A stretch of 64,000 nt of DNA from Vibrio variabilis (lineage in GTDB: Bacteria > Pseudomonadota > Gammaproteobacteria > Enterobacterales > Vibrionaceae), in contig NZ_JYJK01000087.1 of NCBI RefSeq assembly GCF_003263785.1, positions 124,001 through 188,000 of the forward strand, in the 5' to 3' direction. Position 1 is the stretch's first letter; the number at the start of each line of letters is the position of its first letter. This document shows, one piece after another, positions 28,759 to 38,554 of this stretch. The notes beneath the pieces are model-generated. The model had not been told where the DNA came from. It made no database searches and saw only the letters and a program-made list of their open reading frames with translations. The position numbers and the translations under genes are program-made.

Positions 28759-30116
28759 ATGAACGCATTTACCTCATCATCAAACCGCCCGCAGCTAACA
28801 GCACAAATAGATCCCCCAATGTGCCAACCAGCCTGAGTGATACTAATGTTCCTGTAGCAGTATTGGAAAACCTGCTCCTTAAACACTTGTCTCATGAAGT
28901 GAAAGCAGACATTGTTCACCTCGCTGACAAAATGGGGCTTGCAACACAGCTGGTGGATGACTTGATGTTGACTCTTCGCAAGCGTTCTCTGATTGAAGTT
29001 TATCAAAAGCACTCCACTTCGGCTTCAGCAAACAGTACCAACGGTAAGCAACATGTTTTGTATGGTCTATCTAGTAGTGGTTTGCAAGAGGCGGACATAG
29101 CATTTCTTAAGGATGCCTATGTTGGACCCGCTCCAGTGTCACTTGAAGACTACGAATATGTGGTCTCATGCCAAGATATCAGGCGTCGTAATATCAACCG
29201 AGAGCAGGTAGAGCATGCTTTAAAAGACGTGCATGGATCTGATGCACTTGTGCCTTTCTTAGGGCCAGCGATAAACTCAGGCAGAGCGATATTACTTTAT
29301 GGCCACTCCGGAACGGGGAAAAGCTTTGTTGCAGCGCAGCTGCTGAATGCGTTCGATACTTCTGTCTATATCCCGTTTGCTGTCTACACATCTGGCAACA
29401 TCATTAAAGTGCTTTCGGGTCATCATCACACGAGGGTAGATAACAATTCTTCAGCCCGAACCGTTTTACTCGACAAACAGTACGATCGCCGCTGGGCATT
29501 GTGTGAGCGCCCTAATATCCAGGTAGGCGGTGAACTCACTTTAGATATGTTAGAGGTCAATCACTCAGAGCATAACCGAGTATGGTTGGCGCCTTTGCAG
29601 ATGTTAGCCAATAACGGGTTGTTGATCATTGACGATTTAGGCCGCCAGAAAGTCTCAGTCGATGCCTTACTGAATCGATGGATAGTACCGATGGAATATT
29701 CTGTGGATCATCTAGTGCTACCAAGCGGCCAGCAGATCACTATTCCTTTTGTGCTTACGATGGCTTTTTCTACTAACCTTAATCCTATGGAGATCGCTGA
29801 TCCAGCATTCTTGAGAAGGCTAGGTTATAAAGTGCAGTTTCAACCGCTGCTCGAAGAGGATTATGTGGGGTTGGTTGAATCCATGTTTGACAAAAATAAT
29901 ATGCAGTCTTCACCGTCGGCACTGAAGTATTTATTGTTTTTGCATAATCATTTCAAAGTGCCATTTTACCCCTGTATACCCAAAGATATTATCGGGATTT
30001 GCAGGGACATTATTAGTTTCGAGGAGCGGGAAAATATCATAACTGATAATGTGTTAGATGCTGCATGGCGGCTTTATTTTACTTCCGATGGAGTGGGAGA
30101 AATAAATTATGAATAA
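28759..30116 (+). CDS. AAA+ ATPase with N-terminal winged-helix-like region (frame break)
   Basis: Joined length about 452 aa. Residues 30-85 look like a winged helix (ADIVHLADKMGLATQLVDDL, core KMGLATQLVDDL), followed by YVGPAPVSLEDY. The AAA+ module has Walker A GHSGTGKS and Walker B LLIIDDLG, with a sensor-like AFSTNLNP. It is not one of the canonical tad genes but sits between tadV and rcpC on the same strand and overlaps rcpC by 8 nt. The true start is the ATG at 28759 after AAGGAGAG; the frame breaks at the C run 28812-28816 (GATCCCCCAATG), and one added base joins it. Its role in pilus biogenesis or control is unknown. Confidence 0.82.
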
Positions 30117-30864
30117 ATCACAGGTTTTTATGTTGATGCTAGTGTCCATTGTTATTGGCTTAGCAGCGGTCTTTTTTGCCAAAAAATGGATGGATGACCA
30201 AGTTCAACCAGAGGTAGTTCAAGAAGTCGTAGAACGAGAGCCAGTGGTATTCGTTGAACAAGATTTACTGGCGGGTACAGTTGTCGAAGGCAAACATATC
30301 TCGGTTAAGTTGCTGGAAAAAGAATGGAAGAACGAAGAAACCCACTTCAGTAACGTCGATGATGTGGTTGGCAAGATAACAAAAGCCAAGTTGTATAAAG
30401 GTGAAGTCGTTCATAGAGAGCGCGTGGCGTTACCTGGCGAAGGCTCGACGTTAGCCGCTGTTATCAGCGAGGACAAGCGCGCTGTGACGATCAGGGTAAA
30501 TGACGTCATCGGTGTGGCAGGATTTCTTCTACCCGGTAATAAAGTAGACATCATCAATACTCGCAAGATTTCCAAAACTAAGGCGCGCTCGACGACCGTT
30601 CTTAAGAACATAAAGGTGCTGGCCGTAGACCAAACCGCACGCACCAACGATAACAAGCCAGTGATTGTAAGAGCTGTTACGCTCGAAGTAACACCGAAAG
30701 AAGCAGAAAAGCTGATGACGGCACAAAGCGAGGGCGAAGTTCAGCTCGCACTAAGAAATCCGTTGCAACAAGACCTGCCTGTCGCGAAAACGAGATATGT
30801 AGCACCGCCTAGCGTGACTATTATTAAAGGGACAGAGTCTTCAAACATTAGAGTGAGAGATTAA
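30109..30864 (+). CDS. rcpC: RcpC/CpaB periplasmic Tad protein (locus 2)
   Basis: A 251-aa RcpC/CpaB protein: N-terminal membrane helix (residues 5-24), SAF domain (LAGTVVEGKHISVKLL, KLYKGEVVHRERV), then the conserved VIGVAGFLLPGNKVDII and VTLEVTPKEAEKLM segments. Intact. It overlaps the ATPase stop by 8 nt and precedes the secretin by 9 nt, supporting one operon. Confidence 0.93.
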   Translation: MNKSQVFMLMLVSIVIGLAAVFFAKKWMDDQVQPEVVQEVVEREPVVFVEQDLLAGTVVEGKHISVKLLEKEWKNEETHFSNVDDVVGKITKAKLYKGEVVHRERVALPGEGSTLAAVISEDKRAVTIRVNDVIGVAGFLLPGNKVDIINTRKISKTKARSTTVLKNIKVLAVDQTARTNDNKPVIVRAVTLEVTPKEAEKLMTAQSEGEVQLALRNPLQQDLPVAKTRYVAPPSVTIIKGTESSNIRVRD

Positions 30865-30873
30865 GGGGTCGCT

Positions 30874-32355
30874 ATGAAAAGGATTTTTATGCTACTTACC
30901 TGCGCTAGTTTGTATTTGGCGGTCGGTTTATTTACTACTATCCATGCCGCGACACAGAGTGGCAAGGTCGTCAAAGTGCCTCATCACAAGTCGACCAATG
31001 TTATTCTTGCGGGTAAAGCGAAACGGGTTTCATTGGGCGATCCAGAGGTTTTGGACATCGTTATTCTCCGTTCTAATGAAGTGTTCTTAATTGGTAAACG
31101 ACTAGGGTCCACCAATTTGATGGCGTGGGACAGTCGAGGTCGATTGATTGAATCGATTAATATCGAAGTGACCCATGACCTTAACGGGGTCAAAGCCAAA
31201 TTATTTGAGTTCTTACCGAATGAGACTATTGAGGTTCACAGCTCTCAAGACAAGTTGGTATTGAGTGGTCAAGTTAGCAGCCAGTCAGCCATGAACATGG
31301 CGGTGAAAATCGCGGAAACGTTCACTGCTGGAGAGGTGGCCGATGATAAAACGTCTTCAGAAGATGAAGTTGTCGACAATACTAGCGTCATCAACCTAAT
31401 GTCTATCGGCGGTGCACAGCAAGTCATGCTTGAAGTGACGGTGGCCGAAGTTCAGCGCAGCTTGGTCAGACGCTTCGATTCAGACTTTCATTTCTTTAAT
31501 CAAAACGGCAACTTTGGTTGGGGTGGTACGAGTGGTGGCGCCATTATCGACGATGTTGGTGGTGGCGTTGGTCCGATTTTTAGTTCACCGACCATTGAAG
31601 AAACAGGCTTACTGGCGACTTTCCTAGATGGAAACACACTTTTTACGCTTGCCCTTGATATTGCAAGAGAGAATGGTGTGGCCAAGGTACTCGCTGAGCC
31701 GAATTTGACGGCACTTAGTGGCTCAAAAGCTGAGTTTCTAGCGGGTGGTGAATTTCCAATTCCGGTGCCAGATAGAGACGGTATAGCTATCGCATACAAA
31801 GAATATGGTGTAGGGCTGAAGTTTGTTCCCACTATCTTGTCTGATCAAAAAATTAACCTAGTGCTTTCTGTCGATGTCAGTGAGATCGCCAACTCAGGTA
31901 CGTTGACTATCGATCCAGTTGAAACCAATGCCACTTATGTTATCCCCCCTATAACGAAGCGTACAGCCGCTTCGACGTTAGAGCTCGCGGATGGTCAAAC
32001 CATAGGGATCGCTGGCTTACTCAGTGAGAATGTTCGAGATGTTTCTGCCAAGCTACCTGGTGTCGGTGACATTCCTGTTCTTGGTCAGCTATTTAATAGT
32101 CAGGAGTTTATCTCTGGTGAAACAGAGCTAGTGATCTTGGTGACACCACGATTAGCTCAACCGGTCGACAGAAGCAAAATCCTGCTGCCGACAGATGCAT
32201 TCGTGAAACCAAATGATCTGGAGTTTTATCTGCTGGGTCAAAGCTCGTACATTGCCGACATGGAAGATACTTCTAAGGCGTACGAGCCCGCAGCCGCGAG
32301 CACCATACCAGCGACAAGTGGTGGTTCAGAAGGTTCATTTGGTCATGATTTATAA
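30874..32355 (+). CDS. rcpA: RcpA/CpaC outer-membrane secretin (locus 2)
   Basis: A 493-aa secretin with a signal peptide (residues 1-26, ending IHA), an N-terminal domain with LGDPEVLDIVILRSNEVFL and LIGKRLGSTNLMAWD, a BON-like stretch (IEVHSSQDKLVLSGQVSSQ, core KLVLSGQV), and the secretin domain VLAEPNLTALSG and GEFPIPVP ending in VGDIPVLGQLF. A longer C-terminal tail rich in Ala/Ser/Gly follows. Intact and distinct from the locus 1 secretin. Confidence 0.95.
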   Translation: MKRIFMLLTCASLYLAVGLFTTIHAATQSGKVVKVPHHKSTNVILAGKAKRVSLGDPEVLDIVILRSNEVFLIGKRLGSTNLMAWDSRGRLIESINIEVTHDLNGVKAKLFEFLPNETIEVHSSQDKLVLSGQVSSQSAMNMAVKIAETFTAGEVADDKTSSEDEVVDNTSVINLMSIGGAQQVMLEVTVAEVQRSLVRRFDSDFHFFNQNGNFGWGGTSGGAIIDDVGGGVGPIFSSPTIEETGLLATFLDGNTLFTLALDIARENGVAKVLAEPNLTALSGSKAEFLAGGEFPIPVPDRDGIAIAYKEYGVGLKFVPTILSDQKINLVLSVDVSEIANSGTLTIDPVETNATYVIPPITKRTAASTLELADGQTIGIAGLLSENVRDVSAKLPGVGDIPVLGQLFNSQEFISGETELVILVTPRLAQPVDRSKILLPTDAFVKPNDLEFYLLGQSSYIADMEDTSKAYEPAAASTIPATSGGSEGSFGHDL

Positions 32356-32365
32356 GGGATTTAAC

Positions 32366-32647
32366 ATGAATAGATACACACTATTGGTTGGTGTACTCAG
32401 TATCCTGATTTTGGGGTGCGCAAACGACAAACCACTTGGCTATTCAGTGGCCAAAATGAAACACGAACAAACGTATGACCATGAAGCAACCGCAAAAAAT
32501 CTAGGTGTGGTGCCTGATGGGACAGGTGCACGTATGCAGGTCGCGTATGACGACTACACAGGTCAATCTGCATACGACGGCAAAGCAGAGAAAGTAATGG
32601 GAAGAAACCTCGCCGTGCAAAATCGGAGTAGTTCAGGCCGAAACTAA
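32366..32647 (+). CDS. small Tad locus 2 lipoprotein
   Basis: A 93-aa lipoprotein (LSILILGCAN, lipidated Cys near residue 17) with no further named domain; the mature part is short, polar and ends SSSGRN. It sits directly after the secretin, where a pilotin-like RcpB or CpaD protein is usual, and may help secretin targeting. Start ATG with AAGGGAT upstream; the longer upstream frame overlaps rcpA and is not credible. Confidence 0.75.
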   Translation: MNRYTLLVGVLSILILGCANDKPLGYSVAKMKHEQTYDHEATAKNLGVVPDGTGARMQVAYDDYTGQSAYDGKAEKVMGRNLAVQNRSSSGRN

Positions 32648-32662
32648 GGCTGGGAGGCAGTT

Positions 32663-33869
32663 ATGTTATGCAATACAGGTACAAGGATCACGAGACAGTC
32701 GGGTATAACAACGATCTTGATAACCATGATACTCGCCGTGTTTTTGTTTTTTACGGCGTTGGCGGTGGATGTCAACCATGCATTGCTTAACAAGACTCGG
32801 CTACAAAATGGTGTTGATGCGGCGGCATTGGCAGCTGCAGTGAAGGTCAGTGCGGGTGAAACCGATGCAGTGGCAGAAGCTACCGCGATTTCAACCATTT
32901 CTGCCATGTTTGCAGCGCAAGGGAATACGGAACTGGTGATACCGGCGGAATCAATCAGTATCACATTTTCTAATGACCCTCAGGACTTCGCTAGTAGCTA
33001 TGACAGCAGCGGTGATACCTATGTTCGAGTATCGGTCACTGATGTACCACTAACTTCGTACTTTCTGGGTTATTTTGGCGTTGATAAAGAGTCAGGTGCC
33101 GCAGCCGTAGCTGGACCCAGTTCGACCTTAATATACGCGTGTAACATAGTGCCTATTGCTGTGTGTGCAGACACATCGAGCGGCCCCAATGACTTTTTAG
33201 GCTACAACTTCCAACAAGTGTATGAACTTAAAGTCGCCGATCAGAATTCCTCAGAAATGGGGCCTGGTAACTTTCAACTGCTCGATTTTGGTTCAGGTGC
33301 GTCGACAGTGCGCAGTGCGCTAGCGGGTGGATATGACCAATGTATCGATATTAGTAATTCGGTTCAAACTAAACCCGGAGCATCGGTAGGCCCAGTGGGA
33401 CAGGGATTGAATACTAGGTTTGGGATCTATTCTGGTGGTGGCGTTTCTGTCGACCAATACCCACCAGATGTCTATGTGGAGCAGCCTAGCACCCCCGCGA
33501 CTACAGATAATGATGGAAATGTTGTCTATGACAACTCCTTTATGTATTCAGACTATGAACTAGGCGCGTCAGGGTGTGATGGCAGTGCATCCGGAAGTTG
33601 TACTGCAGGAGAGGGAGGCGTCGTATTTTGCCTATTCCAATGGTGGACTGTGATGGAGCCGGCGGTGGTACAGAGACCTTACCTGTAACTGCATCGGGTG
33701 TTTCTTCCTCACACAGCAAGCACCTGATAATAACGGAGCCAAGCAAGGCGTCTATGGCGAGTTTCTGGAAGATTGCACGGTCACTAATGGATCAACCGGA
33801 ACTACCCCGAATGCCGAAGGCATTTTCAAAATTCAGCTCTATAAAGATCCATTGAGCGGGGAGGCTTGA
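32663..33869 (+). CDS. Tad-domain (TadG-like) protein without VWA (two frame breaks)
   Basis: Joined length about 402 aa. The N-terminus SGITTILITMILAVFLFFT is the Tad/Flp-assembly membrane helix, followed by ALAVDVNHALLNKTRLQNGVDAAALAAA (core LQNGVDAAALAAA), the standard TadG-like start. The C-terminal part is Cys- and Gly-containing (RRILPIPMVDCDG, EFLEDCTV). There is no VWA metal site, unlike locus 1 TadG. Breaks near 33617 (GGAGGCG) and 33699 (TCGGGTG) are each restored by one base, ending QLYKDPLSGEA at TGA 33867-33869, one base before the next ATG. Confidence 0.82.
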
Positions 33870-33870
33870 T

Positions 33871-34308
33871 ATGCGTCGTTTTATTCGTAAATCCAAGCAA
33901 AAAGGGTTGGCCGCGATTGAGTTTGTCATGATGACGCCGCTGCTGATCGTATTCATGACGATTTGCCTGGAGCTTGGCAACTTGCTTGTGGAATATCAGG
34001 CACTTAATAAAGCAGTGCGAAATGGCGCGCGATATGCAGTAACCGCCATTTATGGTACTGCCACTACGCAGCAAATTGCCCCAACCACTGAGATTCAAAA
34101 TGTCGTGGTGTACGGAGCCAACGTGGCTTCTGGTACTGCAGTATTGGATGGGCTGCTGACGGAAAATGTGTCGGTATCTCACAACAACGATCTCGTGACG
34201 GTGACGGCGACCTTTAACTACGTGCCGACCTTTGCAACTCTGCCGTTTTTGGAAAACGACATGAACCTTAACTTTTCAGCTTCAGCGGTAATGGAGACTG
34301 GATTATGA
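33871..34308 (+). CDS. tadE: TadE minor pseudopilin (locus 2)
   Basis: A 145-aa TadE-like pseudopilin: KQKG followed by LAAIEFVMMTPLL, a prepilin site after Gly12 with Glu at +5 and the helix that follows. The rest is a small beta-rich domain (VTVTATFNYVPTF). It should be processed by TadV2. Starts one base after the preceding stop and overlaps the next start by 4 nt. Confidence 0.9.
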   Translation: MRRFIRKSKQKGLAAIEFVMMTPLLIVFMTICLELGNLLVEYQALNKAVRNGARYAVTAIYGTATTQQIAPTTEIQNVVVYGANVASGTAVLDGLLTENVSVSHNNDLVTVTATFNYVPTFATLPFLENDMNLNFSASAVMETGL

Positions 34309-34825
34309 ACATGACAAAAAAACAATCTGGCATGACCATCATAGAGTTCACGGTGATTGCTTGGGGTTTATTGGTGCTGGTGTTTTTTGCATTCGAGATT
34401 GGACGTTACATGTTTTCGATGCAAATGCTCAATGAAATGACCAGAAAAGCCGCTCGTCTAGCGACAGTATGTGCCATCACTGACCAAGGGGACATAACTA
34501 GTCTGCCCGAGGTGATAGAAAATCGTCCTATCGGCTTCGAGCCGGAGAATCTGGTGATTGATTATGTTGATGCCGCAGGTAGCCCTGTGTCTGTGGCTGG
34601 CTTTAGCGGCCTCTCCTCTGGTGCTCAGGCGGCGATTATGTCGCAGATACGCTACGTTAGCGCGGAGGTTTCAGGTTTTCAATTTCAATTTTTCCCTTTG
34701 CTGGCGTTCATTGGCAACGGGGGGCAGTGGATGTGCCCAGTTTCAAGACACTATTACCTGTTGAGAGTTTAGGGATTGTGAGACCCAACACTGGGTCCAC
34801 GAATGGAACCATTGAAGATTGTTAG
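34305..34825 (+). CDS. TadE/TadF-like minor pseudopilin (frame break, locus 2)
   Basis: Joined length about 173 aa. KKQSG precedes MTIIEFTVIAWGLL, a prepilin site after Gly9 with Glu at +5. The frame breaks in the G run 34719-34724. One more G changes the end from GGQWMCPVSRHYY to GGAVDVPSFKTLLPVE and on to GTIEDC, which is the natural-looking C-terminus. It ends 10 nt before tadZ2. It is the second minor pseudopilin of locus 2 and takes the tadF position. Confidence 0.83.
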
Positions 34826-34835
34826 GAGTGACAAC

Positions 34836-36056
34836 ATGGGTGAACCGGTACCAATTAACAAAAATATGAGTGACAGCGTCACCTTTGCGCTTCGGACTAA
34901 CCTTAACGTATGGGTGTTATACGCAACCGATGCATTCAAAAACCATATTACCAGTGAGCTAAAGAAAAGTAAGAACACAATTTGTGAGTCCGTATCACTC
35001 AATTTAGTGAGCCCAGATGCATTGAGAACGTTGCATGCTCCCGATGCCATTTTCGTTGAAGGCAAAATGGAGTGGGCTACCAAAGTCGCAGAGTTGCATG
35101 ATTATGACCTGCCATTTAAGGACTCAGACGCTTCGTTGATTGTGTTTGGGGATGAGTCGGACACGGCGATGTTGAAAGTCGCGCTTCGAATCGGAGCATC
35201 AGATTTTCTATCTGAACGCGCCAGTATGGGGGACTTACTGCCACTATTGCAAACAATGGCCGAGCAAAAAATTGTCAATCGCGACATGGGAGAGCTGTTT
35301 ATCTTCTTAAACACCAAAGGTGGTAATGGTGCGTCGACAATGGCCATCAATGTTGCGCTCCAACTAGCAGAATCGTTCCCCAACGAGGTACTTCTTATCG
35401 ATGTTGATACTCAGTTTGGCACTGTACCCGAGTATCTGGATTTAACACCCAGGTACACCATGTTTGATGCACTTGAAGTCATGAGTGAGCTTGATGAATC
35501 CTCTATCAACGGGATCGTCACCAAGTACCAAAAACGTTTACACATCCTAGGGTTTGGTAAAGGCCAGGGAGCAAACGCAGCCGAAAAAGCCGAGAAGATA
35601 CAAAAAATAGTGCCCTTGTTTAGGCAGTTTTACAAATACATCATCATTGACTTTTCAAGGGGCGTAGAGCCAACCTTCGCTCCGCTAATCACACCAGCGA
35701 CTAAGTTATTTTTGGTTGTTCAGCAAAACTATATGTCGCTGAAAAACGCAAGCCAGTTGAGCAAGAGCCTCAAGTACGAGTATGGCCTGACAACAGAGGC
35801 TATTGAGGTCATCGTTAATCGATATTCCAGTAAGCAAGCTATCACACTGGCGGATATCGACAAGACCTTACCTGATTATGAGATTCATAACATACCGAAT
35901 GACTATAAAGTCGCCACGGAAAGCGCCAATTTGGGCAAGCCTGTTATTGATTTCAAAAAGAAAAGTGCCATCAGCAAAGCTATCGCTAAATTGAGTGTGT
36001 CGTTGGGGAAAGTTGAGGCAGCGCCGAGTGGATGGTTATCGAAGCTGTTCAGTTAA
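34836..36056 (+). CDS. tadZ: TadZ/CpaE ATPase-like localisation protein (locus 2)
   Basis: A 406-aa MinD/ParA-like protein with an N-terminal receiver-like region (residues 1-140) and an ATPase-like domain with the deviant Walker A NTKGGNGASTMA, keeping the signature Lys but having Ala in place of the P-loop Lys. LLIDVDTQFG and IIIDFSRG follow. Such TadZ proteins recruit the Tad machinery to the pole. The start is taken at the ATG after TAGGAGTG; an ATG at 34803 lies inside the previous gene. Confidence 0.9.
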   Translation: MGEPVPINKNMSDSVTFALRTNLNVWVLYATDAFKNHITSELKKSKNTICESVSLNLVSPDALRTLHAPDAIFVEGKMEWATKVAELHDYDLPFKDSDASLIVFGDESDTAMLKVALRIGASDFLSERASMGDLLPLLQTMAEQKIVNRDMGELFIFLNTKGGNGASTMAINVALQLAESFPNEVLLIDVDTQFGTVPEYLDLTPRYTMFDALEVMSELDESSINGIVTKYQKRLHILGFGKGQGANAAEKAEKIQKIVPLFRQFYKYIIIDFSRGVEPTFAPLITPATKLFLVVQQNYMSLKNASQLSKSLKYEYGLTTEAIEVIVNRYSSKQAITLADIDKTLPDYEIHNIPNDYKVATESANLGKPVIDFKKKSAISKAIAKLSVSLGKVEAAPSGWLSKLFS

Positions 36057-36122
36057 TTGCACGTAGGCAATGACTGTTCGCGAATGTTGCGATTCCACTG
36101 ACACATAAACCAAGGAGGGGAT

Positions 36123-37583
36123 ATGTTCTTCAAAAGGAAAAATATTAATCCAGATTTTGAAAAAAGAGCCGCCGGCATCGACAATAGCGTGCCTGACAAG
36201 GCTGTGGTGGTCGAAGAGGTCGCTGTTGACGAAGTGGCTTCTGCTGTCGATGAGCAAGAGCAAATTAAGTCTCGCGCGGTTGAAGAGGCGCGCCGACAAC
36301 TTGAACAAGATTTGGAAGTAAAGCATTACTTTCACAAGAAATTGCTCGAAACCGTTGATTTAGGTCTACTCTCGAGCCTTGATGAGGACACTGCAAAGCG
36401 AGAGTTACACGAAGCGATTCAGACTTTGATGAACGATGACAACGAGCATCCCCTTAGTCACGAAGGTCGCAAACGTGTTCTCGCACAAATTGAAGATGAA
36501 GTGTTTGGCCTTGGCCCTCTGGAACCCCTCCTTAAAGACACAACAGTGTCGGATATCTTGGTCAATGGACCAAAGAGTGTGTATGTAGAAAGGCGAGGCA
36601 AGCTGGAAAAAACGCCTTACACCTTTTTGGATGACCGTCATCTTCGCAATATTATCGACCGAATCGTCAGTCTAGTGGGGCGCCGTATTGATGAGGCATC
36701 GCCCATGGTTGATGCGCGTCTTCAAGATGGCTCACGTGTTAATGCCATTATCCCTCCGCTTGCAATTGATGGCGCGTCGGTGTCAATACGTCGTTTTGCG
36801 GTTGACCGTTTGACCATGGACAATCTATTAGAACTCGACTCTGTGTCCCCACAGATGGCCAAGTTTATTAATGGTGCGGTTAAAGGTGAGCTTAATATTC
36901 TAATCTCTGGTGGTACCGGCTCGGGAAAAACCACAACCTTGAACATCTTCTCTGGCTTCATTCCATCTAATGAACGCATCATTACCATCGAAGACTCGGC
37001 GGAACTCCAGCTTCAACAACCCCATGTCATCCGTTTAGAGACACGCCCTGCGAACCTCGAAGGCAAAGGTGAAATTACTCAGCGTGAGCTGGTGAAAAAC
37101 TCGCTTCGTATGCGACCCGATCGAATTGTTGTTGGTGAGGTGAGGGGCAGTGAAGCCGTAGATATGTTATCAGCGATGAATACTGGCCATGACGGTTCTT
37201 TGGCGACGATTCACGCAAACTCGCCTAGAGATGCGTTGAGCCGTGTTGAAAACATGTTTGCGATGGCGGGATGGAACATTTCAACCAAAAACTTGAGAGC
37301 CCAAATCGCCTCAGCAATTCATCTTGTGGTGCAGATGGAGCGTCAGGAGGACGGTAAAAGGCGTATGGTGAGCATTCAAGAAATCAACGGCATGGAGGGA
37401 GAAGTGATCACCATGTCGGAAATCTTTAGGTTCAATCGCGAGGGTGTGGATGAGAAAGGAAATGTTCTGGGTCATTACACCGCGACCGGCGTTGTGCCAG
37501 ATTGCCATAGTTCGCTGATTAAGCGGGGAATTGACCTTCCTTTCGAACTGTTCAATGAACTCGGCGGCAAGGAGGGTAAGTAA
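36123..37583 (+). CDS. tadA: TadA/CpaF secretion ATPase (locus 2)
   Basis: A 486-aa secretion ATPase, intact. After an acidic N-terminal region come [24 protein letters not shown] (core VSDILVNGP), Walker [14 protein letters not shown], the Walker B region [13 protein letters not shown], and [15 protein letters not shown]. It powers pilus assembly with TadB/TadC. It serves as an internal reference for the broken locus 1 copy: [12 protein letters not shown] here against [12 protein letters not shown] there. GGAGGGG precedes the ATG; 67 nt from tadZ2. Confidence 0.97.
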   Translation: MFFKRKNINPDFEKRAAGIDNSVPDKAVVVEEVAVDEVASAVDEQEQIKSRAVEEARRQLEQDLEVKHYFHKKLLETVDLGLLSSLDEDTAKRELHEAIQTLMNDDNEHPLSHEGRKRVLAQIEDEVFGLGPLEPLLKDTTVSDILVNGPKSVYVERRGKLEKTPYTFLDDRHLRNIIDRIVSLVGRRIDEASPMVDARLQDGSRVNAIIPPLAIDGASVSIRRFAVDRLTMDNLLELDSVSPQMAKFINGAVKGELNILISGGTGSGKTTTLNIFSGFIPSNERIITIEDSAELQLQQPHVIRLETRPANLEGKGEITQRELVKNSLRMRPDRIVVGEVRGSEAVDMLSAMNTGHDGSLATIHANSPRDALSRVENMFAMAGWNISTKNLRAQIASAIHLVVQMERQEDGKRRMVSIQEINGMEGEVITMSEIFRFNREGVDEKGNVLGHYTATGVVPDCHSSLIKRGIDLPFELFNELGGKEGK

Positions 37584-37584
37584 C

Positions 37585-38553
37585 ATGAACTTTGATGCGA
37601 CTATGTTCTTTTTGCTGCTGTTTGTTGCGGTATTTCTAATCTCTCAAGCATTAATCCTGCCTGCTGCTGGGCAGCGGGCGAAACACAAAGAGCTCACCAA
37701 AAGACTGGAGCGAACCAAAAGCGAGCTAGATGCCGAGAGCGTAAGCTTACTCAAAGAGCACTATCATAAGCAGCTCACTCCTCTGGATAGAAAGCTGGTT
37801 GAAATTCCTTATTTCGCCAATCTACAAAAAATGACGGAACTGGCGGGTTTTAGAGTTGGGCTTGGCGACATTGTGATGCGTACGTTACTCGGGTGTCTGG
37901 CCCTGATTATTCTCGTTCCTGTACTGAATAAGCCTTGGTATTTTGGAGTGATAGGGGCGGTGTTTCTTGTTATCGGCGTGGTATTTTTCATCAATTGGAA
38001 AATTAGCCAAAGGCTCATCAAGTTCGAAGAGCAGCTTCCAGAAGCCCTAGATATTATGAGACGGATGCTTCAGGCCGGCCAGCCGTTAGCACAAACCTTT
38101 AAAGAAGTGGGCGAAGAGTTACCGGCGCCCGCCGGTGAGGAGTTCAAAAATACCTTCAACCTGCTCAGCTTTGGTTACGACATTAAAATATCCATACTCA
38201 ACATGGCGGATCGAGTCCCCACTGTATCCATGTTGGCGTTTTCTTCCGCTGTGTTATTGCAAAAAGACACAGGCGGTAACTTAGCAGAGAACTTGCAGAA
38301 AGTGTCCGAAGTGCTCCGAGCGCGCTTTAAGTTGTCACGTAAGATACGAACCCTATCCGCTGAGAGTCGCATGTCTGCATGGATTTTGGTGCTGTCACCA
38401 TTTGCACTATTCCTAGGCTTAATGGCGGTAAATGCGGAGTTAGTTGAACCCCTTTACACCGATCCCCGAGGTCTAAAAGTGATTGCTGGTGGTATTGTCT
38501 GCTTGATGCTTGGCGCTTTATGGATGAGAAAGATCATTAATATCGAGGTGTAG
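37585..38553 (+). CDS. tadB: TadB inner-membrane platform protein (locus 2)
   Basis: A 322-aa T2SSF-domain protein. N-terminal helix (FFLLLFVAVFLISQALIL), a helix pair near residues 85-135, the F-domain (LPEALDIMRRMLQAGQPLAQT) and C-terminal helices. The ATG one base after the tadA stop has AAGGAGGG upstream; the longer frame reaching back into tadA is discarded. Partner of TadC2. Confidence 0.95.
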   Translation: MNFDATMFFLLLFVAVFLISQALILPAAGQRAKHKELTKRLERTKSELDAESVSLLKEHYHKQLTPLDRKLVEIPYFANLQKMTELAGFRVGLGDIVMRTLLGCLALIILVPVLNKPWYFGVIGAVFLVIGVVFFINWKISQRLIKFEEQLPEALDIMRRMLQAGQPLAQTFKEVGEELPAPAGEEFKNTFNLLSFGYDIKISILNMADRVPTVSMLAFSSAVLLQKDTGGNLAENLQKVSEVLRARFKLSRKIRTLSAESRMSAWILVLSPFALFLGLMAVNAELVEPLYTDPRGLKVIAGGIVCLMLGALWMRKIINIEV

Positions 38554-38554
38554 C

